64,000 nt of DNA from Coprinopsis marcescibilis (Eukaryota; Basidiomycota; Agaricomycetes; Agaricales; Psathyrellaceae): assembly GCA_004369085.1 (NCBI GenBank), contig ML210266.1, positions 27,771-91,770 of the forward strand. The letters are read 5' to 3'. A program made the translations under genes and the position numbers. The notes under the pieces are model-generated. The model saw only the letters and a program-made list of their open reading frames with translations, made no database searches and was not told where the DNA came from. Numbering within the stretch: the stretch's first letter is position 1; each line of letters opens with the position of its first letter. Shown piece by piece: positions 24,617 to 34,733 of this stretch.

Positions 24617-25111
24617 CTAAATTATGTCGCCTTCGTCGTCGGAATCTTCGTCGAGAATATCTCGCACAAATGTCCCTCGATCAGTCGGGGAGGTGGGAGG
24701 CCACAAGTAGGGGCTTGAGTTTGGAAAAGGAGAGCCCAATAATGGCTCGTTACTGCCATCAGATTGTGGAGAGGGTCTACGGCTTTTGGGTGGTGTTGGG
24801 CGAATGCGAGAAGTTGATGGATGTGGTACTGGGAGGGGGACGAAGGGATAGATGGCGTCAATAGAGGTATCCTCGTAAACCTCCTCTGGATCTTTCTCCT
24901 CCGCATCCATTCTATTCTCGATATCAAGGGAATAGGTGTCACGCATTCTCCGTGACCTGCGTACTCTCCACACAGCGAATGCTGCTATCATGATAACAGT
25001 GAGTGCCAGGAGGGCGCGCGGCAAGGAGTAACCGACGGAGCATGTTCGTTGCGATGACCATGGGATGGGCGCTGAGCGACTGGTATCCGCTGGGGGCATA
25101 ATACGGACCAT
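24617..25111 (-). CDS. Single-pass membrane protein (5' end incomplete)
   Basis: From the ATG at 25111 this gives 164 residues: a short ectodomain, one transmembrane helix (LPRALLALTVIMIAAFAVW), a basic anchor (RVRRSRRMRD) and an acidic, Pro/Ser-rich cytosolic tail ending DILDEDSDDEGDII. The frame is coding-like further upstream (DAYIYLYTSTINQPKTPLD), preceded by a possible acceptor (ctataacag) near 25196. Farther upstream, around 25250-25440 on the same strand, another frame reads like an extracellular segment (FWAIDCTLERYDLISISAVI), joinable by a donor at GACC/gtagta. The true gene therefore probably starts near or beyond 25.4 kb with a signal peptide I could not place. It belongs to the 18-25 kb run of single-pass proteins; unlike two of its neighbours it has no PPxY motif. 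Confidence 0.55.
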   Translation of the reverse strand: MVRIMPPADTSRSAPIPWSSQRTCSVGYSLPRALLALTVIMIAAFAVWRVRRSRRMRDTYSLDIENRMDAEEKDPEEVYEDTSIDAIYPFVPLPVPHPSTSRIRPTPPKSRRPSPQSDGSNEPLLGSPFPNSSPYLWPPTSPTDRGTFVRDILDEDSDDEGDII

Positions 25112-25219
25112 TGGGCTGACTAATTCTGTATCCAATGGAGTTTTGGGCTGGTTTATCGTGCTTGTGTAGAGATAGATGTATGCGTCTGTTATAGAGAAGA
25201 AGAGAGATGCCGGAAGCAA

Positions 25220-26321
25220 TATGGAACAGAAAAACAGAACCCTAGTTTAAGTACAAGTACTCAGGAACTTTCCCCCGGGTATCCGAGTACTACGGTCGCT
25301 GGCCGTCGTATAACCTGTGACCTCAGTTACCGTACCGCCAATGACTGCGCTGATGGAAATGAGGTCATACCGTTCCAATGTACAGTCGATTGCCCAAAAT
25401 GTGTTCTCCGCGATACACGAACTCTTGTCATATCGACTTTCTCTCCAGACAAAGTTTCGCGCTCGAGTATATAGGTCCAGGGCTTTCGTGTATCATTGTT
25501 ACCAACTCGGTTTCTGGCAACTCATTGACATGATGCGACGTCAAAAAACCGTCACAAATCACCTCGCAACCGTGTTACACGCTGTGATGCACTACCGAAT
25601 GGCTGTCCATGGTCATGGAATCAAGCAGTCTCAGTCACTGTTGTATGTATGTATACACTAATAACTACTTAATTTATCCATGTCGTCCGTTGGGTGATTT
25701 GAACCCAACGTCGAACGTTGTAGTCAAGCCACTGGGCAATGGTTTGAACAGCCCAGGTTCGACTCCCAGCCCCGCCGAATTATTCCCGGAGTTTCGAGGG
25801 GGCGACCAAGAGTAAGAGACAAGTGGCATACCAGCACTACTTGTAGAGCATGAGGCAGCAGGGCACGTCACCTTTAGGCCTAGTATCCTGCCAAATCCCC
25901 CCACCTAGGAAGTGGGGTCTCTCAATCCGTATTGATGGTTCGATGTAAAAATAGAAAAAAGGGGAAAAATAGAAGTGGCCGCATGTACCGTGCGGATGTC
26001 CATGCCGCGCAGGTTCGACTCCCAGAAACGCCAAGTTTCCTGAAGCCCAAGAAGTTCACGTTCACGAAAGGCCGACGACGAGGTGGTAGCCGGATATTCT
26101 TGGCATGGATTAATATTAGGAGGCACGGGCCTTGCCACCTTCAGGTGGCTTTCCCTACTATTATGGGAACATGCACCAGGCAAACAACAAGCCGTGTGCA
26201 ACGTTTTCTGGGGCTGTGCAAATTCACAACTCTTTCCACACCTTTTACCGTCCACGAAACTCGCTTTGCTGCAACCCCTGTATCCACGCGCCCGAAACTC
26301 TTTGTTCTTGCTAGGATTGTA
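25220..26321. other. Spacer with probable 5' exons and a perfect hairpin
   Basis: It contains the likely upstream exons of the preceding minus-strand gene (about 25250-25600) and an 8-bp perfect inverted repeat at 25688-25695 and 25703-25710 (CGTTGGGT / ACCCAACG, 7-nt loop). The words CAGGTTCGACTCCCAG at about 25756 and about 26009 repeat each other but do not fold as tRNA T-arms. The 390 bp before the F-box start are open in the same frame as that gene without being needed for it. Confidence 0.45.
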
Positions 26322-27944
26322 ATGAAGAACTCCCTCTGGACCGCAGAAGTTGTAGTCGACCCAAGCCTTGTTTCGTACGTGAAATCATCCAACGATCCAT
26401 TGCCCGAAGAATTGTTCTCTGTCGCCAAAACAGCAGTTGGAAACCTATCGACCTCTCTCTCAGACCTTGATCACCAAATCGCTGGCTTGGAGGATGCCAT
26501 TCGTGACCTCCGAATCCGACGCGACTCAGTGAAGGAAGCGCACATTGCGCTCTGCTCGCTATGGTCCCCAGTCCGACGCATACCATCAGAGCTCATTTCC
26601 CAGATTATGGAGATGTCCTTGTTCTCTAAGCGTGAAATGCTAGACAAGGAGGAACGTCAGCATTTTAGCAACATGCGATGCGTCTCGAGACGATGGAGAT
26701 CAGCGGCCTTTGCTACACCAAAGCTATGGCGAGGAATCCAGTTGAACCTCCAGGATTCGAGACTCTTCCCGAATACGGCTTTTAGCGATGTCAATGGGAT
26801 GCAAGAGCTACTATCACGTTGGTTCGATCGTGCTGGCCAGGGGGCTCCATTGCGATTTGGCCTATTCAATGGACAGCCCCACGAATACGAGCTATTCTCA
26901 CAACCCTCGCTATACGACCAGGCTTTAATATCCTTCCTATCAAGCGCACAGTACACCTGGAACTTCCTCCTCATTGATAGTGGCCCAGTGATTGAAGGTC
27001 TCTACTACATCGACGTCGAGTCCGTACCACGGGGAACTCGATTGGTTGGCCCAACATCCACAGCAAAGGAACTGAGCACGAGATGGGTGGATACCACAGT
27101 GTCCCTTGGAGCGAGGTTTCCTTCCCTTCGAAGCCTGTTCCTCGCTGCGAATCGTCTGTCCGATTTCCCCCGTTCGCCCGAAATCCTTTCACATGGAAAG
27201 ATTCGATCACTTCACCTTTTTGGATTCATACTGGAGAGTTGGGATGTAGTGGGGAATACTATATCTGCTCTTCATTCGTTGGAAGAGCTGATCTTGGATA
27301 CCATCAAGCTGGATCCAGCTCCCAGCACCTATTGCCTGAAGCATCCGCATATCAAGACGCTCGTATTGGTCAATCACACTTCCCTCTGCGAAACCCTCCA
27401 ACCTTTCGTCTTCCCTGCCTTGACTTATTTCCGTCTGGCCCAATCAGATGGTGCTGTATCTTCTTCGCTGTCAGACCTCGACCGTCAGGCCTGTGATCAG
27501 TTCCTTCGCCGATCAAAGCCAATCAGCTGCACATTGTCTCTCGAACGTTACCCTCTTTCCATGAGGAAGATGGCCAAGTTGATTTCTCATATCCCTCACA
27601 TTACTCGACTCCACGTCGCCAGCCCTGTCTTCCTTACGAGCAAAGACCCAGAACTCCTTCAGAAACTGGATCCATCAGTCACGACAGTCGTCTGCAAGCG
27701 CCAGCCTACACCTCTCGGCTCGTGGAAGTCAAGCTTGCTCGCTGCATTGAAGAATACGGATCACGGCCACTCGGTGAACGTCTACGTTCCTGCTTCCAGA
27801 TCCATACCTTCTGCCAGGGACCAGGCGCTGGAAGATGATCTTAGGAACCTAGGGATTAACCTGGTGTACTGCCGATCCGAAACATTGGACTCTATGCTCT
27901 GGCAAGATATCATTGGCCACTTTTATATACAACGCCTAAAGTAG
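26322..27944 (+). CDS. F-box/leucine-rich-like protein, family 1 member B
   Basis: A 540-residue single-exon paralogue of the genes at 16243 and 41984 and a predicted SCF ligase receptor. After MKNSLWTAEVVVDPSLVSYV it shares SSNDPLPEELFSVAKTAVGN, a heptad-rich helix at about 40-75 (LSDLDHQIAGLEDAIRDLR) and the F-box-like core at about 80-130 (SPVRRIPSELISQIMEMSL, then MRCVSRRWRSAAFATPKLW). A long leucine-rich-like C-terminal region ends YIQRLK. The ATG at 26322 was chosen because the 130 codons of open frame before it have no counterpart in the paralogues. The three paralogues differ most in the repeat region, as expected if that part selects targets. Confidence 0.8.
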   Translation: MKNSLWTAEVVVDPSLVSYVKSSNDPLPEELFSVAKTAVGNLSTSLSDLDHQIAGLEDAIRDLRIRRDSVKEAHIALCSLWSPVRRIPSELISQIMEMSLFSKREMLDKEERQHFSNMRCVSRRWRSAAFATPKLWRGIQLNLQDSRLFPNTAFSDVNGMQELLSRWFDRAGQGAPLRFGLFNGQPHEYELFSQPSLYDQALISFLSSAQYTWNFLLIDSGPVIEGLYYIDVESVPRGTRLVGPTSTAKELSTRWVDTTVSLGARFPSLRSLFLAANRLSDFPRSPEILSHGKIRSLHLFGFILESWDVVGNTISALHSLEELILDTIKLDPAPSTYCLKHPHIKTLVLVNHTSLCETLQPFVFPALTYFRLAQSDGAVSSSLSDLDRQACDQFLRRSKPISCTLSLERYPLSMRKMAKLISHIPHITRLHVASPVFLTSKDPELLQKLDPSVTTVVCKRQPTPLGSWKSSLLAALKNTDHGHSVNVYVPASRSIPSARDQALEDDLRNLGINLVYCRSETLDSMLWQDIIGHFYIQRLK

Positions 27945-28573
27945 AGTACACACCCAATATGATAGCTTTTACAGATCCATATGTCTGCTACTTCATCTTC
28001 ATTGCGACGGCACTGTTTGACCTGTGGGCCATGATGGCAAGGCGCGGGACGGCATTGCATATCAGAACCCCGATCCGGCTAAATCCGTCCCCCTTTCGGC
28101 GAAATTGATCTCGCCTATTTTTCATATCGAACCTCAATTTTAGGATACCGCTTTCAGTCGCCTCAGTGCACAAGAAAACCAACTCCGGGCTGCATCACGA
28201 GGTGGTGGTAATCATCGGCTACTTTCTGCGTTCCTAAGGTGCAGGCTGCAGAAGGCTGCAGAACTTGATCTCTTCGAACATCATACCACCTTCTGAACGC
28301 TCCATTCCTCGAAGGTATGTCTTCTGCACTCTAATTGCGACTTCAATGCTGATGTGTCATTTTACTCAGGACTGAGAAGGTGCACTTGGGTTGCTCTGTT
28401 GGTTCTGTAAAGGCCATTGAACCAAGTAGTGCCACACCGCATGGATGATCCACGGAATCGCATGCTCTGCTGACAGCTAAGTGACAGGGGATACATGTTG
28501 TGATCAGACACCAGCATACTTATAGTATGAGCATCCTGAAATATGGAGGCCATATCTTATCGCAATCTTCACG
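27945..28573. other. Intergenic
   Basis: Contains the 3' flank of the F-box gene and the promoter of the subtilase. A short imperfect palindrome, CATACTTATAGTATG, lies at about 28513-28527 and overlaps a TATA-like element roughly 50 bp before the subtilase ATG. A small CTGCAGAAGG repeat occurs near 28245-28260. Confidence 0.4.
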
Positions 28574-30653
28574 ATGAGACTTACCGCTACATTCCTCGCC
28601 GTTATAACCTGGCTTCCTGCTCTCGTCCATGCTCTAACGTTGCAGGAACGTCAATTGAACCGGCCTGGACGATACATCGTCACCCTGAAGGATGGCGCAT
28701 CAGGTTCCAGAATCTCCAGCAGCCTATCTTCTGTTAGAAAATCGGGAGTTGTCGAGGTGTGGGATAATGTGTTCAACGGGTTCGCAGGCGAGTTGAACGA
28801 ATTCGTGTGTTGACCGACTCCGGAGGCTCACTTGTGATCTCAACAGCCGACCTCAGCGAATCGGATCTGAAAGCTCTCAAGGACTCTCCAGATGTGTTGG
28901 ATATCGAAGAAGACGGAGTTGTACATGCCTTCTCCCCTGTGACACAGTGAGCCCGTCGCGGCGTCGCCGCCATCGATGAATTTGTTGATTGATCACGTTT
29001 CTTAGAACCAATGCACCTTGGGGCCTTGCCCGAATTAGTTCAAACACTCCCCTCACTGGGAATCCTGCGTAGGAGATCTTCTCTGTGATCGTTACCCCGC
29101 AACTAACGTATTTCGATTGTAACTTAGTACCTCTACATTCAGATTTACGTACGACTCGACGGCGGGAGCGGGAGTCGATATCTACATCTTTGGTATGAAT
29201 AAGCTTCTTGTTCACCCTGCGATCCAGAGTTAACATTGCTTCAGATACAGGTACCTCCGTTCTTACGCGTGGACTTGCTTTGAGTTAACGAACGCTATTG
29301 TCACCAGGTGTCCGCACTACCCACGTACGACCTGCATGATCTCAAATAGGGGCTGTACATTGATGCAGGACGCTTTTTAGGTCGAATTTGGAGGTCGCGC
29401 GAGATTCGGAGCTGTTTTCTCTGGCACAGTGTACGTATAATGCGCTCGGTACTGGCAGGATTATTCTCGTAGGCTAAAGGATATCCAGAGCCGCTGATGG
29501 ACATGGCCACGGAACCCATTGCGCGTAAGGGCTTCCATGCAGATTAAAGGCATGATATAATTTAACCTCGTGGGTAGCGGTATTGCTGCTGGAACGAATG
29601 TTGGTGTTGCCAAAGTGAGTCTCAGCATATACTTTACCAGTAATCGGGACAAATTCCAATTTCTCTCTGCAATACAGAGAGCGAATGTGGTGGCGGTGAA
29701 AGTCCTCAGTGACTCTGGGTAAGTTCTAGGATCATCACTCGTATTGACACCACTGCAAACGCTCACTGAAAACAGTTCTTCATCAGTCTCCACATTGTAA
29801 GAGGATACCATTCAGAGAATGCGACGTACCTTCAAAGACTGAAACTTAATCATCATGTACAGGATTTCTGGCATCAACTGGATAGCTGGTACTGTAGCGG
29901 CTTCCGGAAGACCTTCAGTCGTCTTGATGGCCTTGGGCGGCGGTGCAAGCACCGCCCTCGACAGTGCTGTCGTATCCGTACGTTTTAAGCTAGATGTCCA
30001 ATTCTCCACTAATTGTGGGCTTGAAAACGTTCCAGTTGACCAACGCCGGTATCCATGTTGTGGTAAGCAATTGAAGTTTTAACGCTATGGTTGGTAGCTC
30101 CGTCAACTTGCGGCCTGACAGGTTGCTGCCGGTGGTTCGAATCAAGGAGTTGAAAATACTTCGCCAGCCAGAGTTCCCAGTGTCATCACCGTCGGCGCTA
30201 TAACATTTACCGACAGTCGTACATCCTTCTCAAACTATGGAGCAGGGATTGATGTTTATGCTCCAGGCCAGAACATCAATAGTTCTTGGGCAACTAGTGA
30301 CACGGTAGGACTATGTTGACTTAGGGGTTCAATCTTTCGACGCACTGAACCTCTGATAACAGGCATATAACACGCTCTCTGGAACGTCCATGGTGAGATT
30401 CGTGTGGATCTTGTGCTTATCAACTATGCTAATGTTTGGTAAGGCTGCTGCGTATGTTACCGGTGTCGTGGCATATCTGCTTGGTCTCCTTGGAAATCTG
30501 TCTCCTGCAGCAATGGAAGCAAAAGTAAAGGAGCTCGCATTGAAGGGAATACTGACTGGCATCCGTGAGTTGTTACGATGCTTTTGACATTAAGTAATTT
30601 TTACTAAATTGAATTTAGCCTCTGGAACAAATGCCTTGATCCATATTGCTTAG
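28574..30653 (+). pseudogene. Subtilisin-like serine protease (S8, proteinase K type), frameshifted
   Basis: Secreted S8A protease of the proteinase K type with about a dozen small exons. The ATG at 28574 opens a signal peptide (MRLTATFLAVITWLPALVHA) and an I9 propeptide (YIVTLKDGASGS...). At about 28790-28810 the propeptide frame is lost: NGFAGELNEF runs into TGA, while RVLTDSGGSLVISTADLSES continues one base out of phase. No intron explains this. Downstream splicing is orderly and gives QTNAPWGLARISS, then IFDTGVRTTH (catalytic Asp), DGHGHGTHCAG (catalytic His) and LSGTSMAAAYVTGVVAYLLG (catalytic Ser), ending NALIHIA and TAG. The oxyanion-hole block reads VAAGGSNQG where proteinase K has AAGN, so the key Asn is Gly, and the usual ATPH after the catalytic Ser is AAAY. 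It is most likely a pseudogene or an inactive protein; a sequencing error could explain the frameshift alone. Confidence 0.78.
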
Positions 30654-31617
30654 GGAACATGAAAGATATCAACGAATCTATATGATCATGTCGATTCTAT
30701 GTCGGAAGGGGTCCTGTTTCACCTTTAATAGACTTGCAAGACAATTGTAGATGAGTTGATGCGTGCATCTGGATTGTGTCGCCTGGCTTCCTTCAAAGTG
30801 CTTGAATTCACATGGTTCAGTTCCTCAGGGCCTTCCGGCGGCATGTGATGGCTTGGATTTGCAATTGCCTCCGTCCCCGGCCGACGCCGCACCGCATGAG
30901 CTGGTAGAACCGAACGTGTGCCATACTTTCTTTTCCCATCCAACATCTTTAGCGAAAACCCACCGAAATGGTCAAGACTTACGAAGACGAGATCGAGAAT
31001 GCAGCATCATCGAGAAGTTGTATTGCACAAGTCGTTTGGAACGGGCGCTGCTTCACTTCGGCCAATTGTATCACCACTTGTTGACCTGTCTTCGGAATAA
31101 TTGGTCGAAAGACACGGTAAGGTTTTTGACGACATCACACAACTTGAGAAACTGACATTTTCTCGGGGTTTCTAGCTGCTTCGCAAGTCTCTCTCCTCAG
31201 CGACTGTGCATTCTCGGCTTCTTTTCCAGCGACGTGTTCCAAGCATTTATTTGGACCAAGTCGTTGCGTTGTCGACTCCAGCTCTGCAAATCGGTAATCC
31301 GTGCGAACATCCGTGCGAACGGTACTCGCACTTGGGGAGGTCATTCAAGTCGCATTTCCCCGACGAACAGTACCCATCCATACGCAAATATCCCCCGAAT
31401 AAAGTCCAGTCACGAACTGCACTCGTCACAGTCCGCCAACTTTCCGCAGATTCCCCGATGCAGCACGATCTCGACACCATTCTCAGCATTTGCGACGGGA
31501 AGCCAAGGAGGGGTTAGGGGCGTATAAATATGAAGGTGTAGGTTTGTGGTATCCTTGAACCTTGGCTCTCTTCCTAGCGTTCAATCCTTTGGCACACCTC
31601 TACCCAGACTTTGTACC
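30654..31617. other. Spacer upstream of the GH6 gene
   Basis: Short frames on both strands without recognisable content. The last 100 bp hold the GH6 promoter. Confidence 0.5.
31523..31530 (+). promoter_or_regulatory. Putative TATA box of the GH6 gene
   Basis: TATAAATA lies 88 bp before the GH6 start codon in a region with no coding potential, at a distance usual for fungal core promoters. It is assigned by position and motif only. Confidence 0.45.
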
Positions 31618-32997
31618 ATGAAGTACCTCCAGCTCCTCGCCGCCGCCTTGGCCTTTACTCCATGCGTCTTGTCTGCTCCTCGTCCCGCACCCGGGGGAGA
31701 TGTCAACCCATACGTTGGAAAGGCCCCCTTCGCGAACAAGGCATACGCAGCTAAGCTTGAGGAGACCATCCGCTACTTCCGGGACCAGAAAGACCACGTC
31801 AACGCCGCTAGGACCAAGACCGTACAGGGTATCCCCACCTTTGCCTGGGTCTCCAGCACTGCAAACGTCAGTACTTATGCCGTAGCCTCATGTGGTGTCG
31901 AGTTGTTGCTGATTGTCGCGTATGACGCGTCCAGATCCCAGACATCAAGCCTCTTATCCGCGACGCCCTCACTCTCCAGAGGAGGACTGGCAAGAAGCAG
32001 CTTGTCCAGATTGTCGTCTACAATCTCCCCGACCGTGATTGCTCCGCTAAGGCATCTGACGGTGAATTCCACCTCGACGACGATGGTTTCAACAAGTACA
32101 AGGGCTTCATCGACAGTATGTTATGTGTTTATTGGCTACGGAACTATACTCACTGACTTGTGTTTAGGCGTAGCCACCGAACTTTCGACCAGGGATGCTC
32201 AACAACTTGACTTTGTCCTTGTACTTGAGCCCGACTCCCTTGGAAACCTCGTAACCAACCTCAACGTCGAGAAATGCGCGAACGCAGCCACCGCCTACAA
32301 GGATGGTACTTCCTATGTGAGTTTGCCCTAGGTTGTCATCGTTTCCAAACTGATCTCCGTGATCTTCTCGCAGGCTATTGCCAAGTTCCAACGCAAGAAC
32401 ATCGCCATATACCTCGATGCTGCTCACGGTGGCTGGCTCGGGTGGAACGACAACCTCGCTCCCTCTGCCAAGGTGTTCGCCGAAGTTCTCGAGAATGCCC
32501 AAGAGATCACCGAGGGCGCTAAGGTCCGAGGCCTCGCCATCAATGTCTCCAACTATAACCAATACGTCTCCGCCGTCCGAGAGAACTTCACGGAATGGAG
32601 CAACTCCTGGGACGAATGGCACTACGTCAACTCGCTCGCTCCTCACCTCGAGGAAGCCGGCTACCCCGCTCACTTCATTGTCGACCAGGGCCGTGCTGGA
32701 AAGGGTGCCATCCGTACTGAGTGGGGTCAGTGGTGCAACATCCGCGATGCTGGCTTGGGTATCCAACCCACTCACAGCCAGGCCGTTTTGAACAATACCT
32801 ACGTCGACGCCATCGTTTGGGTCAAGCCTGGAGGAGAGTCCGATGGTACAAGTGACGAGACTGCTACCCGATTCGACACCATGTGCCGAAGCCCTGTCGC
32901 TCACGTCCCTGCCCCAGAGGCTGGCCATTGGTTCAATGACTATGTTGTCAGCCTCGTTAAGAACGCCGACCCTCCCATTCGCCCTTCGTTCTTCTAG
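31618..32997 (+). CDS. Glycoside hydrolase family 6 cellobiohydrolase, no cellulose-binding module
   Basis: Secreted cellulase that releases cellobiose from the non-reducing ends of cellulose by the inverting GH6 mechanism. Four exons (31618-31866, 31935-32115, 32168-32316, 32374-32997) join in frame to 400 residues. The signal peptide is MKYLQLLAAALAFTPCVLSA. The catalytic-site motifs are YNLPDRDCSA, whose last Asp matches the proposed proton donor Asp175 of Trichoderma Cel6A, and VLEPDSLGNLVTN, matching Asp221. GWLGWNDN, WHYVNSLAPHLEEAGYPAHF, RTEWGQWCN and DAIVWVKPGGESDG form the rest of the substrate tunnel. The mature protein goes almost directly into the catalytic domain, with no CBM1 and no Ser/Thr linker. 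It lies among other secreted-protein genes and has a TATA box 88 bp upstream. Confidence 0.93.
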
Positions 32998-33279
32998 ACG
33001 AGCTGGAGTAGATAGCAGTGTTTGGACATTAAAAGTTGCATGTTTGGATCGATACCCATAGTACTTATAAGTGTATTTATAACTCAATTCATATCTTTCG
33101 GAATTCATTGGAATTCGAGTATTCAAATGGTATTGCTCTCAAGGACGATCGTCCAAGTGTCGAATAGTCTGCTATGCGAGGGCCGGTGAGCACACCAGCG
33201 AAACTCAAGATATAACTGGTTTAACTTTTCAAGATTATCATGGCGCTTCTTTATCAGTAATGGTACTACAGCAACTACA
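32998..33279. other. Convergent 3' spacer
   Basis: About 280 bp between the 3' ends of the GH6 (+) and SnoaL-like (-) genes. It is AT-rich, with the near-palindrome GGAATTCATTGGAATTC around 33100-33116. Nothing else was seen. Confidence 0.4.
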
Positions 33280-33820
33280 TCAGAAGAACGCGATGGGATT
33301 CGTCTCGTTGCCATAAATTCTTTGAATGACATCCCAGTGCTCCACGAAGCAGGTTCCTTCAAACCGCAACCGATCCATGACAGCGTTGTCTGCTTCATTG
33401 TTCGTCATTCTGTAGTGCATCATGCCAATGCCCTCTCCAGCCCATGCCGTGATGTTGGCAAATCGCATGCCAGGAGACGCCCATAGCACAACGAGGAAGT
33501 CAATAGCGGCCTGGCGGCCTGATAGGGCGTCTGGGTTATGCTGGATGTATGTTCTGTTGGTGACGTCAGACTCATTTTTGTCAGTCGTAAGGAACGACTC
33601 TGTACCCAGGGATATATTTATTGAACGCTTTCTTCACATCCTTTTCAACGAGGAAAAGGTGAGCAAAGTCCTTGATGGCTGCCTCCTGAAGAGCAGGCAA
33701 ATGATGTCCTTTGGCTTTTGGATCGCATTGACGTCCTGGTTTGACGATAGGAGTCGCGATGCTCAAGGAGGTCAGGATAGAGAAACTGAACAAAGCGATG
33801 AGTGGGGAGAAGAAACGCAT
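33280..33820 (-). CDS. Secreted SnoaL/NTF2-like protein
   Basis: Two exons (33820-33606 and 33553-33280) joined by a 52-nt intron give 162 residues. The N-terminus is a signal peptide (MRFFSPLIALFSFSILTSLS) and the rest is an NTF2-like fold of the SnoaL-like aldol-condensation type. Recognisable parts are the helix around DFAHLFLVEKDVKKAFNKYI, the core motif TYIQHNPDALSGRQAAIDFL and the C-terminal strand RLRFEGTCFVEHWDVIQ. Characterised SnoaL proteins are polyketide cyclases, but most fungal secreted homologues have no known substrate. No polyketide synthase is nearby, so a biosynthetic role is not supported here. The gene faces the GH6 gene convergently. Confidence 0.8.
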
Positions 33821-33885
33821 GGCGACGGTATATCTGGGAGCTTCGATTTCCAGAAGTCTGAGATAAAGTAGTGCAGGTAGAGCAG

Positions 33886-33891
33886 CTTATA
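33886..33891 (-). promoter_or_regulatory. Putative TATA box of the SnoaL-like gene
   Basis: On the minus strand the sequence reads TATAAG within GAATATAAGCTG, about 65 bp upstream of the start codon at 33820. It is supported by motif and distance only. Confidence 0.35.
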
Positions 33892-34733
33892 TTCTCTTCC
33901 GTTTGCTTGGAGTGGCTATAACTCCCTCGCTAGAGATACCACGGCAAGAAGCGGTGTGCGGCAGGAGGATCCTCTGGATTTGCGGACTTAACGGAAGAAT
34001 TCCATAGGGGAGGACCCGGGAGGTTCGTCGGCCACCCTTCAAGACTACAACTCTGTTACGCACCGAGTGACTCCTCGACATCATTTGTGCGTTTAAAGAA
34101 GGGGATAGATTACAACTGAGGCATCCCCCATCCAGTGTCGGACATTGCGTCGCATACGTTTCAGAGCCAGATTAGGGCCAGTCAGAGGTGTAAGTGGGTG
34201 TACTTATAGCCCTTGACTCCTGCTGCCACCCAACTGAGAAAGAGCTCATGAGGCTCTCAGGTAGTCCTGCCAGTGACTGGATCTCTGATTCTGGAATCGA
34301 TCAATGACTACAAGCTGTACCGAGTTTGGACTTGAACTATGAGATAATACGCCATGTAAACGCTTCGAACTGGCGAAATGTCGGAAGCATTTCACTTCGA
34401 ATTCTTCTGTGCTCACCAGTTATGGCATCATGCATACCATTATCTGGTCATTGTCACAGTCCCTCCCATTTTTTGCCAGAGAAGGACAGCAAAGCGATGG
34501 AAAGCGAAGAGAACTTTCTGGCCCGAGCATTATCCGTACCTGTGTTGAGAGCTTCTCCCACTCAAAAGTGCCTTTCGAGTTCCCAGGCGCCAGAAATCAG
34601 GTCCGCCAAGTCTCCACTTCCAGTCTAAAGACTGTTGCCCTCCTGAAGCATGGTCGAATCACGACTGGCATATCTCTATATCTCCACGGCTAAGGTAAAC
34701 AAAGTCCAGAGAATTATAAGTAAGAATGGAAGA
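33892..34733. other. Intergenic, nothing recognised
   Basis: About 840 bp of spacer with short unsupported frames. It includes the promoter of the SnoaL-like gene and the 3' flank of the aspartic-protease-like gene. Confidence 0.45.

Noticed and set aside
25740..26030. tRNA-like words GGTTCGACTCC and an antisense GGGTTCAAATC hairpin
   Set aside because: The stems flanking the T-loop-like words do not pair and no D-arm or anticodon arm is in place.
25932..26321. N-terminal extension of the F-box gene by 130 codons
   Set aside because: The extension has no counterpart in the two paralogues and no coding character; the ATG at 26322 gives the family length.
31546..31617. Upstream in-frame start for the GH6 gene
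   Set aside because: The extension would place 24 residues before a perfect signal peptide and begins at a non-ATG codon.
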